DNA of 64,000 bases from Cellulomonas telluris (GCF_004886325.1 NZ_QXFN01000003.1:310001-374000); one strand, 5' to 3'. Shown: positions 9,366 to 18,083, numbered from the stretch's first letter. A program made the numbers and translations. The notes: generated by a model not told the origin, from the sequence alone.

Positions 9366-10849
9366 GCTGCGTCCTCCTCGATGATCCGGACCTCGCCGAC
9401 GCCCGAGCTGATGTCGAGCACCAGGTCGGGCTCGCCGGCCGAGGCGTCCTGGTCGCGGAACGTCATGTCCCCGATGCCGACGCCGTCCTGCGAGCGACGC
9501 TCGCCGTCCAGCTCCCACACGACCGACCCGACGCCCGCGGACACGCGGGCCTCGACCGCCGCGTCCGTCGGCACCACGACCGTGAGGTCGCCGGCCCCGA
9601 GCGAGAGCGGGACGTGCAGGGGGCCGCCCTCCAGCGGGACCCCGGTGAGGTCGACCGTGCCGGTGCCGACGCCGAGGTCGAACCCGCGCTGGGCCTCGTC
9701 GCGTGCGGTGATCACCGCGTCGATGCGCTCGCCGCGGAACTCGGCGGGGCTGCCCCACCAGTCCTCGCGGTCGGCCTGGGTGACCAGTGCCAGCGGCACC
9801 CAGACGAGGGCCGCGACCACCGCGAGGAAGCCGACGACGCCGCTGGTGCGGCCGCGCAGCCCGAGGGTCACGATCCCCAGACCGGCGAGGACGAGCGCGA
9901 CGCCGCCCGCGGTGAGGCCGACGGGGCCGTCGAAGGTGCCCGTCCGCTCGCCCAGCAGGAGCACGGCGAGGCCGAGGACGCTCAGGCCGACGACGACGCC
10001 GACGGTGGCGGCGTCCGCACCCTTGCGGGGCGGGCGCGCGGGTCGCGGCGGGAGGGGCGGTGCGGGCGGCACGGGCGGCACCGGCGGTGCGGCCCAGCCG
10101 CCGACGGGGGGCGCGGGAGGCGGGGTCCACCCGCCGGCGGGGTGCGGGGGTGCCGGGGCGGTCACGCGCTCGCCGGGGGCGGTCGGTGCGGCCCAGGCGG
10201 GAGCCGCCGGTGCGGCGGGGGCACCCGCCGCCGGGTAGGGGGGCGTGTACGGCGGGGCGTACGGCGCGCCCGCGGTGGGGCCGGTGTGCGTCCACGCTCC
10301 CGGCGGCACCGGGCCGCGCGGACGACGCCGCACCGCGAGCACCACGAGCGCGACGAGACCGCCGACGAACGCGAGCCACAGCAGGCCGGAGAACCAGCCG
10401 GTGCCGTCCCAGAACCACCACCAGCCGTCGCCGCGGGCGAGACCGACGAGCACGAACGCGAGCGCGCCGAGCAGCGCGACGTCGCCGTCCCCGGCCACGA
10501 GGCGCTCGAGGTGGATGCGCCCGTCGCGCTGCTCCGGCAGGAGCGCCCACGCGACGCCGTACAGGAGCAGGCCGAGCCCGCCGAGCAGGAACGTGACGGC
10601 GAGGATGCCGCGCACGAGGAGCGGGTCGACGTTGAGGCGGGCCGCGAGCCCGCCCGCGACGCCGCCGATCCAGCGGTCGTCGGACCGGTACAGGCCGGTG
10701 CGACGCACGCCGTCCCAGAAGCCCTGCGCACCGGAGGGCCGGGGTCCGCCGGTCGCGGGGTCGGGGGCGCCGGCCGCGGGGCCGGGGCCGGTGCCGGGCC
10801 CGGGGCCCGGGGTGCCGGCGCCGCCGCCGGCAGGGGTCTGCGTGTCCAT
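9362..10849 (-). CDS. PspC-domain membrane protein with C-terminal adhesin-like domain
   Basis: A 495-residue protein. After a Gly/Pro-rich N-terminus comes a PspC domain (about residues 50-110) with RSDDRWIGGVAGGLAARLNVDPLLVRGILA, the family hallmark. Two more membrane helices and a long Pro/Ala-rich cytoplasmic linker (about 190-280) follow. Three or four helices come next, and finally a beta-rich extracytoplasmic domain containing the repeated pattern FDLGVGTGTVDLTG and LDISSGVGEVRI, typical of a toastrack or LiaF-like fold. PspC proteins sense or buffer cell-envelope stress. Divergence from a PspC-kinase fusion and coupling to the small protein downstream support a shared stress circuit. 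The start ATG at 10849 was chosen over longer unconserved extensions. Confidence 0.85.
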   Translation of the reverse strand: MDTQTPAGGGAGTPGPGPGTGPGPAAGAPDPATGGPRPSGAQGFWDGVRRTGLYRSDDRWIGGVAGGLAARLNVDPLLVRGILAVTFLLGGLGLLLYGVAWALLPEQRDGRIHLERLVAGDGDVALLGALAFVLVGLARGDGWWWFWDGTGWFSGLLWLAFVGGLVALVVLAVRRRPRGPVPPGAWTHTGPTAGAPYAPPYTPPYPAAGAPAAPAAPAWAAPTAPGERVTAPAPPHPAGGWTPPPAPPVGGWAAPPVPPVPPAPPLPPRPARPPRKGADAATVGVVVGLSVLGLAVLLLGERTGTFDGPVGLTAGGVALVLAGLGIVTLGLRGRTSGVVGFLAVVAALVWVPLALVTQADREDWWGSPAEFRGERIDAVITARDEAQRGFDLGVGTGTVDLTGVPLEGGPLHVPLSLGAGDLTVVVPTDAAVEARVSAGVGSVVWELDGERRSQDGVGIGDMTFRDQDASAGEPDLVLDISSGVGEVRIIEEDAA

Positions 10850-11009
10850 GGCTCGATCCTGACTCCGAGGGGGGCGCGCCGGCATCGGGGGTCGTCCCTG
10901 AGCCGACCCTGGCCCGCACCCGGGTCTGCGGTGCCGGCACCCCTGATCTGCGCCCGGACCCGCCCGGACGGGGGTCGGCCGGGGGCGCGGGACGTGTGAC
11001 GATCGGGGC

Positions 11010-12371
11010 GTGAGCACCGCACCCGCACCCTCGGCCGTCCCGGCGGCGCCCGCGCGGCTGCCCCTGCGGCGCCCCGACTCCGGGCGCTGGTTCGCGGGCG
11101 TGGCCGTCGGGCTGGCCGCGCACCTCGACCTGCCCGTGGTGGTCGTCCGCGTCGCGCTCGTGGCGCTCGTGCCGGTCGCGGGCATCGGCCTGGTGCTCTA
11201 CGTCTTCTGGTGGCTGACCGTGCCGGTCGGCGACCCGGCGACCGACGCGGCGGGTTCCCGCCCGAGCGCGCTCCAGCGGCTCGCCCGGCGGCAGACGCTC
11301 GGCGAGAGCCGCAGGGTCCCGTTCGCCGACCTCGCCCTGGGGGCGCTGCTCGTGCTGGCCGCGGGCGTGCTCGTCGCGATGCGGCTCGGCGCGGAGGTGG
11401 ACTCGACGTGGGTGCTGCCGGCCCTCCTGGTGCTCGTCGGGCTCGGGCTGGCCTGGAGCCAGCTCGACGCCGTGCAGCGCCGGCAGGGCGACCGCCGGCG
11501 CATCAGCGTGCTGCGCCTGATCGGCGGGGTCCTGCTCGCCGCGGCCGGCGTGCTGCTGCTGGTGGGCGAGAGCGTCGGGCGGGGCGTCGAGCCCGCGCTC
11601 ATGGTGCAGGCGGGCATCGGCGCGCTCGCGGTGCTGCTGGGCGTCGGGCTCGTGCTCGCGCCCTGGTGGGTGCGCCTGGTCCGCGAGCTCGGCGACGAGC
11701 GCGCCGCCCGCGCGCGGGAGGCCGAGCGCGCCGACATCGCCGCTCACCTGCACGACTCGGTGCTGCAGACGCTCGCGCTCATCCGCGCCCGCGCCGACGA
11801 GCCGGCGGAGGTGGCCCGCATGGCGCGCGCGCAGGAGCGCGAGCTGCGCGAGTGGCTCTACGACGACCGGCACGAGCCGGGGACGTCGCTGGCCGCGGCG
11901 CTGCGCGCCGTCGTCGCCGAGGTGGAGGACTCCCGCTCGGGCCCCACCGGCGAGCCCGTCGCCGTCGACGTCGTGGTCGTCGGCGACCGCGTGCCCGACG
12001 CGGACACGCAGGCGCTGCTGCAGGCGACGCGCGAGGCCCTCGTCAACGCCGTCGTGCACGGCCGGCCGCCGGTGTCGCTCTACCTCGAGGTGGGGCCGTC
12101 CGTCGTGGAGGTGTTCGTGCGCGACCGCGGCGACGGGTTCGACCTGGACGCGGTCGGCTCGGACCGCTTCGGCGTGCGCGAGTCGATCATCGGGCGCGTG
12201 CGCCGCCGCGGCGGCACCGCCCGGGTCACGAGCAGCCCGCAGCGCGGCACCGAGGTGCACCTGTGCATGCCCGTCGGCGGCACGGCGCCGTCCGCCGACG
12301 CCGCCGGCGCCCGTCCCGCCGCCCCCGACCCCGCGGCCGAGCGCCGCACCGACCCGCAGGAGGACGCGTGA
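11010..12371 (+). CDS. PspC-domain sensor histidine kinase
   Basis: A 453-residue sensor kinase whose input region is a PspC domain (about residues 18-75, RRPDSGRWFAGVAVGLAAHLDLP) followed by four predicted membrane helices. The kinase core is of the HisKA_3 type: the phosphoacceptor is His248 in ADIAAHLHDSVLQTLAL. The ATP-binding domain has the N-box REALVNAVVHG and the G-box DRGDGFD. It overlaps the downstream response regulator by four bases, so the pair forms one two-component system. The membrane PspC domain replaces a usual periplasmic sensor, which suggests direct sensing of membrane state; this is inference. GTG start, six bases after a weak GACGAT box. Confidence 0.92.
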   Translation: MSTAPAPSAVPAAPARLPLRRPDSGRWFAGVAVGLAAHLDLPVVVVRVALVALVPVAGIGLVLYVFWWLTVPVGDPATDAAGSRPSALQRLARRQTLGESRRVPFADLALGALLVLAAGVLVAMRLGAEVDSTWVLPALLVLVGLGLAWSQLDAVQRRQGDRRRISVLRLIGGVLLAAAGVLLLVGESVGRGVEPALMVQAGIGALAVLLGVGLVLAPWWVRLVRELGDERAARAREAERADIAAHLHDSVLQTLALIRARADEPAEVARMARAQERELREWLYDDRHEPGTSLAAALRAVVAEVEDSRSGPTGEPVAVDVVVVGDRVPDADTQALLQATREALVNAVVHGRPPVSLYLEVGPSVVEVFVRDRGDGFDLDAVGSDRFGVRESIIGRVRRRGGTARVTSSPQRGTEVHLCMPVGGTAPSADAAGARPAAPDPAAERRTDPQEDA

Positions 12372-13018
12372 ACGCCGTCGACGTCGTGCTGGTGGACGAC
12401 CACCACATGTTCCGGGCGGGGGTGCGCGCGTCCCTGGACGACCGCGTGCGCGTCGTGGGGGAGGCCTCGACGGTGGACGAGGCCGTGCGTGTGGTGCACG
12501 AGCTCGCGCCGCCGGTCGTCCTGCTCGACGTGCACCTGCCCGGCGGCGACGGGGGCGGCGGCGCGGAGGTCGTGCGGCGCTGCGTGGACGTGCCGGGCAC
12601 GCGCTTCCTCGCGCTGTCCGTCTCCGACGCGGCGGAGGACGTCGTCGCCGTCATCCGCGTCGGCGCGCGCGGCTACGTGACGAAGGCGATCGACCCGGCG
12701 GCGCTCTCCGACGCGGTGCTGCGGGTCGCGGGCGGCGACGCGGTGTTCTCGCCGCGGCTCGCGGGCTTCGTCCTCGACGCGTTCGGCGCGGCGGCGGGCG
12801 ACGTCGCGACGGGCGACGACGAGCTCGACCGGCTCTCGGCGCGCGAGCGCGAGGTGATGCGGCTCATCGCACGCGGGTACACGTACCGCGAGGTCGCGGC
12901 GGAGCTGTTCATCTCCGTCAAGACCGTCGAGACCCACGTGTCCGCGGTGCTGCGCAAGCTCCAGCTGTCCAACCGCAACGAGCTCACGCGGTGGGCGGCG
13001 GCGCGCCGGCTGCTCTGA
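12368..13018 (+). CDS. LuxR-type response regulator
   Basis: A 216-residue NarL/FixJ-type regulator. The receiver domain has the acidic pair (LVDDHHMF), the phosphoacceptor Asp54 (VVLLDVHLPGGDG) and Lys at the KAI motif. The C-terminal helix-turn-helix is typical (LSAREREVMRLIARG, then ISVKTVETHVSAVLRKL). It is translationally coupled to the PspC kinase through GTGA at 12368-12371. The likely targets are the divergent PspC genes and perhaps its own operon, through the 160-base region at 10850-11009; this is inference from layout. Confidence 0.95.
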   Translation: MNAVDVVLVDDHHMFRAGVRASLDDRVRVVGEASTVDEAVRVVHELAPPVVLLDVHLPGGDGGGGAEVVRRCVDVPGTRFLALSVSDAAEDVVAVIRVGARGYVTKAIDPAALSDAVLRVAGGDAVFSPRLAGFVLDAFGAAAGDVATGDDELDRLSAREREVMRLIARGYTYREVAAELFISVKTVETHVSAVLRKLQLSNRNELTRWAAARRLL

Positions 13019-13036
13019 CGCCCTCCCGCACCCGTG

Positions 13037-13675
13037 CTACGCCGACGTGGCGGCGCCGCCCGCACCGAGTCCGGCGACGACCGCGGCCACGATGGCGTGC
13101 CACTCGTCGTCGGGCAGGGCCGGCAGGTGGCTCGACCAGACCGGCATCGTGAGGCCGCGCAGCTGCAGCAGGCCCTCGGGCCGGGCGAGGAAGAACACGT
13201 GCAGGTGCGCCGCACCGTCGCCCCACCGGTGCACGTGGACGCGGCCGACGCCCGGCACGGCGGCGAGGGCGCGCTCGACGCGGACGACCATGCGGCCCAG
13301 CGCGCCGGCGCCGTCCTCGTCGAGGTCGCCGAGGTCGACGTGCACGCGCGGCTCCAGGACGAACCTGGGCAGCTGCACGCGCTCGGGCGCCTTCAACCGC
13401 CACCTGTCGTCCGTCCAGGCGTAGGCCGCGTCGGGCGCGGCGCACGCGCGGCACGCGGTCGGGTCCTCACCGGACCGTGGCGGCTCGGGCACGACGGGGT
13501 CCGCCAGGGAGCGCACCCGCAGCCCGTCCCGCTCGAACGGGAAGGTGTTCCAGGTCGCGACGTCGCCGACCGACGGGCGCCCGTCCGGACCGGCCGCCAC
13601 GCGCGTGCGCTCGGCGATCGCCGCGCCGTCGAGGCGTGCCTCACGTCGCGCCCGTCCCTGTGCGCTGCTGACCAC
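13037..13675 (-). CDS. HIT-like protein of unknown substrate
   Basis: A 212-residue protein resembling the histidine-triad and GalT superfamily. It has a possible metal-binding pair CRAC (around residue 74) and a late motif GAAHLHVFFLARP that resembles the HIT active-site strand. The strict three-histidine pattern is not complete in that strand. Members act on nucleotide-linked phosphoesters, but the substrate here is not inferable. The start GTG at 13675 has a good AGGAG seven to eight bases upstream. It points away from the small membrane protein gene at 13816. Confidence 0.6.
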   Translation of the reverse strand: MVSSAQGRARREARLDGAAIAERTRVAAGPDGRPSVGDVATWNTFPFERDGLRVRSLADPVVPEPPRSGEDPTACRACAAPDAAYAWTDDRWRLKAPERVQLPRFVLEPRVHVDLGDLDEDGAGALGRMVVRVERALAAVPGVGRVHVHRWGDGAAHLHVFFLARPEGLLQLRGLTMPVWSSHLPALPDDEWHAIVAAVVAGLGAGGAATSA

Positions 13676-13768
13676 GTCGGCTCCTGTCGGGTCGGGTCGG
13701 GCTCGCGGCGGTGCGGGCCGTCCGAGACGGTAGTGGTCCCGGTGCGGTCTGTGGTCGGTACCGCCCGA

Positions 13769-13785
13769 TCTGACGTCGTGTCAGA
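13769..13785. promoter_or_regulatory. Palindrome near the -35 region of the 13816 gene
   Basis: TCTGAC and GTCAGA flank a five-base spacer in perfect inversion. The site ends 17 bases before the TAGGAT box, so it covers the -35 position and could be an operator. No adjacent regulator gene is obvious. Confidence 0.4.
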
Positions 13786-13802
13786 ACGGGGTGCCGCTCG
13801 CC

Positions 13803-13808
13803 TAGGAT
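13803..13808 (+). promoter_or_regulatory. -10 box TAGGAT, leaderless start
   Basis: TAGGAT lies seven bases before the ATG at 13816. It overlaps an alternative ATG at 13807, which has no room for a promoter or ribosome-binding site of its own. Confidence 0.55.
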
Positions 13809-13815
13809 GGCCCGC

Positions 13816-14160
13816 ATGGACGTCGTCTACGGGATCCTCGTCGTGCTCCACCTGCTCGGATGGGCCATGGTCTTCGGCGGTGCCCTCGCCGGCATGCGCA
13901 AGGCGACCCTGAACCCCGGGGTGTTCCACGGCATCCTCACCGCGCTGCTCACCGGCATCCTGCTGACCGGCCTCGCCTCGGCGGACGTCGTCGACCGCGA
14001 CGTCGACAACACGAAGATCGCGGTCAAGCTGGTCGTGGCGCTCGCGGTCACGGCGCTCGTCGTCCTCGGCCGGCGCCGGGGCGAGAAGGTGACGACGGGC
14101 TGGCTCGGCGCGATCGCGGGCCTGACGGCCCTGAACGTGGCCATCGCCGTCCTCTGGTGA
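13816..14160 (+). CDS. Small four-helix membrane protein
   Basis: A 114-residue protein that is almost entirely hydrophobic. Four predicted helices lie at about residues 4-24, 34-52, 66-83 and 93-112. The loop after helix two carries VVDRDVDNTKIAVKL, the most polar segment. The pattern of a Gly-rich first helix (LHLLGWAMVFGGALAG) resembles small actinobacterial integral membrane proteins of unknown role. I do not recognise a named family with certainty. It is followed after 67 bases by the DUF456 gene, which has its own -10 box. Confidence 0.65.
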   Translation: MDVVYGILVVLHLLGWAMVFGGALAGMRKATLNPGVFHGILTALLTGILLTGLASADVVDRDVDNTKIAVKLVVALAVTALVVLGRRRGEKVTTGWLGAIAGLTALNVAIAVLW

Positions 14161-14214
14161 CGTCCCGCCGGGTCGCCTCGCCATCGCTGCCGGGCGACCG
14201 GTCGCGGCGGCCGC

Positions 14215-14220
14215 TACGGT
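14215..14220 (+). promoter_or_regulatory. -10 box TACGGT, leaderless start of the DUF456 gene
   Basis: TACGGT is seven bases before the GTG at 14228, with no ribosome-binding site between. Confidence 0.5.
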
Positions 14221-14227
14221 CGGCGCC

Positions 14228-14722
14228 GTGACGATCGACTGGGGCACCGAGCTCGACCTGCTGACCGGCCTGCTCGTGGTGGTCGGCCTCGTCGGGGTCG
14301 TGGTGCAGGTGCTGCCCGGCGCCCTCCTCGTCGCGGGGGCCGTCGTGCTGTGGGGCGTCCTGCAGGGCACCGGGCTCGGCTGGGGCGTGGCGATCGCCGC
14401 GGTGGTGCTCACCGCCGTCGCGCAGGTCGTCAAGTACCTGCTCGCCGGCCGCCATCTGCAGCGCGGCGGCGTGCCGAACCGCACGCTCGTGCTGGGCGCG
14501 GTGGCGGGCGTCGTCGGGTTCTTCGTCGTCCCCGTCGTGGGGCTGTTCCTGTTCTTCGTCGGCGGCGTGTACGCGGCCGAGCGCGTGCGCCTGCGCGACC
14601 ACGCCACCGCGTGGCGGTCGACCGTGCGCGCGCTGCAGGCCACCGGCCTGACCATCCTCGTCGAGCTCGCGGGCGCCATGCTCGTCGTCGGCGCCTGGGT
14701 GCTCGGCCTGATCTTCCGCTGA
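14228..14722 (+). CDS. DUF456-family membrane protein
   Basis: A 164-residue integral membrane protein of the DUF456 family, recognised by the N-terminal pattern GLVGVVVQVLPGALLVAGAVVLW and the Gly-rich middle helices VAGVVGFFVVPVVGLFLFFVGGVYAAE. Four or five helices are predicted. No reaction or partner is known for the family. It lies directly before pcrA, separated by 85 bases that carry the pcrA promoter. Confidence 0.8.
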   Translation: MTIDWGTELDLLTGLLVVVGLVGVVVQVLPGALLVAGAVVLWGVLQGTGLGWGVAIAAVVLTAVAQVVKYLLAGRHLQRGGVPNRTLVLGAVAGVVGFFVVPVVGLFLFFVGGVYAAERVRLRDHATAWRSTVRALQATGLTILVELAGAMLVVGAWVLGLIFR

Positions 14723-14792
14723 CGGCCTCGGGCCGACCGCTCCGCCGGCCCTCGGCGGTGGTCGCACGGTCCGCCGTGTCGGTGGGGAGACC

Positions 14793-14798
14793 TACCCT
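14793..14798 (+). promoter_or_regulatory. -10 box TACCCT of pcrA
   Basis: TACCCT lies nine bases before the pcrA ATG. The transcript leader would be two bases or less. Confidence 0.5.
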
Positions 14799-14807
14799 GG
14801 TGGGGTC

Positions 14808-17366
14808 ATGACGTCCTTGTTCGAGAGCCTCTCCCTGCCCGTCCCCGCCGGCGCCACCCCGCGCCCCCGTCCGGACGCGCGGGCCGCCGTCGCGCGCTCC
14901 CACGCGGGTGAGTCGTCCGGCCTGCCGCTCGTGGTCCCGCCCCGCGGCGACGACGCCGAGGAGGAGCACCCCGCGGTCCGGGCCCGCGCCGAGCGTGACG
15001 CCGCGCGGGCCGAGGCCCTCCTCGAGGGGCTGAACCCGCAGCAGCGCGAGGCCGTGCTGCACGCCGGGGGGCCGCTGCTCATCGTCGCCGGCGCCGGGTC
15101 GGGCAAGACCCGCGTGCTGACGCACCGGATCGCGCACCTGCTCGCCACGCACCGCGCCCGGCCGGGCGAGGTGCTGGCCATCACGTTCACGAACAAGGCC
15201 GCGGCGGAGATGCGCGAGCGCGTCGAGGCGCTCGTCGGCCCCTCCGCGCAGCGGATGTGGGTCTCGACGTTCCACTCCGCGTGCGTGCGCATCCTGCGCC
15301 GCGAGGCGGCGACGCTCGGCCTGCGGTCCAGCTTCTCGATCTACGACCAGGCCGACTCGCAGCGGCTCATCACGCTCGTCGCCCGCGAGCTCGACCTCGA
15401 CCCGAAGCGCTACCCGCCGAAGGCGCTCGGGGCGAAGATCTCGAACCTCAAGGACGAGCTCGTCGACCCCGACACGTTCGCCGCGACGTCGGGCGGCGGC
15501 AGCGCGAACGACTTCGACACCGTGCTCGCGCAGGTCTATCGGCGCTACCAGCAGCGGCTGCAGCAGGCCAACGCCCTCGACTTCGACGACATCATCGTGC
15601 GGACCGTCGAGCTGCTGCAGACGTTCCCGGAGGTGGCCGAGCACTACCGCCGCCGGTTCCGGCACGTGCTCGTGGACGAGTACCAGGACACCAACCACGC
15701 GCAGTACGTGCTCGTGCGCGAGCTCGTCGGCGTCGACGGCGGCGCGGACGGCGCGGGCGTGGAGCGCGGCGAGCTGACGGTCGTCGGCGACGCGGACCAG
15801 TCGGTCTACGCGTTCCGCGGCGCGAGCATCCGCAACATCCTCGAGTTCGAGGCGGACTACCCGGACGCCCGCACGATCCTGCTCGAGCAGAACTACCGCT
15901 CGACGCAGACGATCCTGTCGGCCGCGAACGCCGTCATCGCGAAGAACCCGAACCGGCGGCCGAAGCGGCTGTGGACCGACTCCGGCGCCGGCCCGCAGAT
16001 CGTCGCCTACGTCGCGGACTCCGAGCACGAGGAGGCGCGGTTCGTCGCGGAGGAGATCGACCGGCTCGGCGACTCCGACGGCGTGCGGCCGGGGGACGTC
16101 GCGATCTTCTACCGCGCCAACGCGCAGTCGCGTGCCCTGGAGGAGGTGCTGGTCCGGGTCGGCCTGCCGTACAAGGTCGTCGGCGGCACGCGCTTCTACG
16201 AGCGGCGCGAGATCCGCGACGCCATCGCCTACCTGCGCACGGTCGCCAACCCGGACGACGACGTCAGCACCCGCCGCATCCTCAACGTGCCCAAGCGCGG
16301 GCTGGGGGAGCGGTCGGAGGCCATGGTCGCCGCGTTCGCGGAGCGCGAGCGGATCTCCTTCGGCGCCGCCCTCGCGCGCCTCGACGAGGTGCCGGGCCTC
16401 GGCACGCGCGCCGTCACCGGCCTGTCGGCGTTCGCCACGATGCTCGACGAGCTGCGGGACCTCGCCGCGACGGCCGGTCCGGCCCAGGTGCTCGGTGCCG
16501 TCCTCGACCGCAGCGGCTACCTCGCGGAGCTGCGTGCGAGCGAGGACCCGCAGGACGCCTCACGCGTCGAGAACCTCGCCGAGCTGCACGCGGTGGCCTC
16601 GGAGTTCGAGCAGAGCGACCCCGAGGGCGACCTCGCCGACTTCCTCGAGCGCGTCTCGCTCGTGGCGGACTCCGACCAGATCCCCGTCCCCGACGGCGCG
16701 GACGGCGACGCGGACGGACGCGCCGACCAAGGCGTCATCACGCTCATGACGCTGCACACCGCCAAGGGGCTGGAGTTCCCGGTCGTCTTCCTCACCGGCA
16801 TGGAGGACGGCACGTTCCCGCACATGCGGTCGCTGGCCGACCCCGACCAGCTCGCGGAGGAGCGGCGCCTGGCGTACGTGGGCCTCACCCGGGCCCGCCA
16901 GCGGCTGTACGTGTCGCGCGCGGCGGTGCGGACCGCGTGGGGCGTCCCGAACGAGTTCCCGCCCAGCCGGTTCCTCGACGACATCCCCGACGAGCTCGTC
17001 GACTGGCGGCGCCGGGAGTCCTCGACGTCGCGGCTGCGCGGCGGCTGGGGCTCCGGGTTCGGCACCGGCGGCGGACGCGGGTCCGGCTGGAACGAGCAGC
17101 GCGGCGGATCGGGCAACGGCCCGGTGCGCACGGAGCAGCGCACCCCGCTGCCGCGCACCGGCGCGTCCTTCGGGTCGGCCACGCCGCGCGCGACCGGCGA
17201 CGTCCCGGACCTGACCGTCGGAGACAAGGTCACCCACGACTCCTACGGCCTGGGGTCGGTCGTCGCGCTCGAGGGCGCCGGGGCGAACGCGGTCGCGAAG
17301 ATCGACTTCGGCTCGCACGGCACGAAGCGCCTGCTGCTGCGGTACTCGCCGGTCACCAAGCTGTAG
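14808..17366 (+). CDS. pcrA: ATP-dependent DNA helicase PcrA/UvrD
   Basis: A superfamily 1A 3'-5' helicase of 852 residues, acting in nucleotide excision repair and in removing obstacles from replication forks. Visible motifs in order are the Q motif LNPQQREAV, Walker A GAGSGKT with Lys100, VDEYQDT (II), GDADQSVYAFRGA (III), QNYRS (IV), TLHTAKGLEFPVVF (V) and YVGLTRAR (VI). A Gly/Arg-rich linker (about 745-795) is followed by the C-terminal Tudor-like domain (GDKVTHDSYGLGSVVAL) that contacts RNA polymerase in this family. The N-terminus is about 65 residues longer than in most PcrA proteins, and a short Gly-rich insert lies between motifs II and III. Confidence 0.95.
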   Translation: MTSLFESLSLPVPAGATPRPRPDARAAVARSHAGESSGLPLVVPPRGDDAEEEHPAVRARAERDAARAEALLEGLNPQQREAVLHAGGPLLIVAGAGSGKTRVLTHRIAHLLATHRARPGEVLAITFTNKAAAEMRERVEALVGPSAQRMWVSTFHSACVRILRREAATLGLRSSFSIYDQADSQRLITLVARELDLDPKRYPPKALGAKISNLKDELVDPDTFAATSGGGSANDFDTVLAQVYRRYQQRLQQANALDFDDIIVRTVELLQTFPEVAEHYRRRFRHVLVDEYQDTNHAQYVLVRELVGVDGGADGAGVERGELTVVGDADQSVYAFRGASIRNILEFEADYPDARTILLEQNYRSTQTILSAANAVIAKNPNRRPKRLWTDSGAGPQIVAYVADSEHEEARFVAEEIDRLGDSDGVRPGDVAIFYRANAQSRALEEVLVRVGLPYKVVGGTRFYERREIRDAIAYLRTVANPDDDVSTRRILNVPKRGLGERSEAMVAAFAERERISFGAALARLDEVPGLGTRAVTGLSAFATMLDELRDLAATAGPAQVLGAVLDRSGYLAELRASEDPQDASRVENLAELHAVASEFEQSDPEGDLADFLERVSLVADSDQIPVPDGADGDADGRADQGVITLMTLHTAKGLEFPVVFLTGMEDGTFPHMRSLADPDQLAEERRLAYVGLTRARQRLYVSRAAVRTAWGVPNEFPPSRFLDDIPDELVDWRRRESSTSRLRGGWGSGFGTGGGRGSGWNEQRGGSGNGPVRTEQRTPLPRTGASFGSATPRATGDVPDLTVGDKVTHDSYGLGSVVALEGAGANAVAKIDFGSHGTKRLLLRYSPVTKL

Positions 17367-17409
17367 ACCTCCGGACCGCAAGAGCGCGGCGGCTCGGTAG
17401 TACCGGGAG

Positions 17410-17415
17410 TAGCAT
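17410..17415 (+). promoter_or_regulatory. -10 box TAGCAT of the MazEF-like pair
   Basis: TAGCAT is seven bases before the antitoxin ATG. It follows two AGTA repeats (TAGTACCGGGAGTA, 17398-17411) that could be antitoxin operator half-sites. Confidence 0.45.
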
Positions 17416-17422
17416 CACGAGT

Positions 17423-17653
17423 ATGAAGCTGAGTGTGAGCCTCCCGGAGGGCGACGTCGCAACGCTCGACGCCTACGTCGAGAGACACGGCACGACGCGG
17501 TCAGCCGCCCTGCACGAGGCGGTGCGCCTGCTCCGCGAGCGGAACCTGGTCGAGGAGTACGACGAGGCCTTCCGCGAGTGGGACGGCTCGGACGACGCCG
17601 TCGCATGGGACGGGGTCGTCGCTGACGGGCTCGACCAGGGCGCGCCCGAGTGA
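17423..17653 (+). CDS. Ribbon-helix-helix antitoxin (MazE-like)
   Basis: A 76-residue protein. Residues 1-45 form a ribbon-helix-helix DNA-binding fold: a short beta strand MKLSVSLPEGDVATL, then two helices with TTRSAALHEAVRLLRE. The acidic C-terminal part, rich in Asp, Glu and Trp (EYDEAFREWDGSDDAVAW), is what usually wraps a MazF-type toxin. Its stop codon overlaps the start of the toxin gene by four bases (GTGA at 17650). The pair sits between pcrA and sucC with its own leaderless promoter and is likely self-repressing. Confidence 0.82.
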   Translation: MKLSVSLPEGDVATLDAYVERHGTTRSAALHEAVRLLRERNLVEEYDEAFREWDGSDDAVAWDGVVADGLDQGAPE

Positions 17654-18000
17654 GCCGTCGGGGCGACGTCTGGCTGGTGGATCTCGACCCGGCGCGCGGA
17701 CGCGAGGCGAACAAGACCCGCCCTGTCGTCGTCGTGAGCAACCAGGCCGCGGTCACGTCGGCCTTCACGGCCGGCCGTGGGGTGGTGACCGTCGTGCCCC
17801 TGACGTCGAACGTGGCACGCGTGCTGCCGTTCCAGGCGTACCTCCCCGCCGGCGACACGGGCCTCGAGGTCGACTCCAAGGCACGGGCCGAGCAGGTCCG
17901 GTCGGTGGACGTGGGACGGTTCGTCGAGCTGGTCGGCGTGGTGCCTCCCGTGCTGATGCGCGACGTCGACCGGGCCCTGCGTCTCCACCTGTCGCTGTGA
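17650..18000 (+). CDS. MazF/PemK-family endoribonuclease toxin
   Basis: A 116-residue toxin of the MazF/PemK family, whose members cut single-stranded RNA at short motifs. The N-terminal signature is clear: RRGDVWLVDLDPARGREANKTRPVVVVSN, with the catalytic-region Arg in KTRP. VVTVVPLTSN follows as the second conserved strand. Length and fold pattern are complete, so it looks intact. The start GTG overlaps the antitoxin stop. Both genes share the base composition of their neighbours, so recent transfer is not evident. Confidence 0.88.
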   Translation: MSRRGDVWLVDLDPARGREANKTRPVVVVSNQAAVTSAFTAGRGVVTVVPLTSNVARVLPFQAYLPAGDTGLEVDSKARAEQVRSVDVGRFVELVGVVPPVLMRDVDRALRLHLSL

Positions 18001-18083
18001 GGGCAGCGGCTCGGGCTCCCCGGGCGAGGGCGAGGGCCCGTCCCCCCGGTCGAACCCGCGCCCGCCGGGTGAGCGCGGCCACA

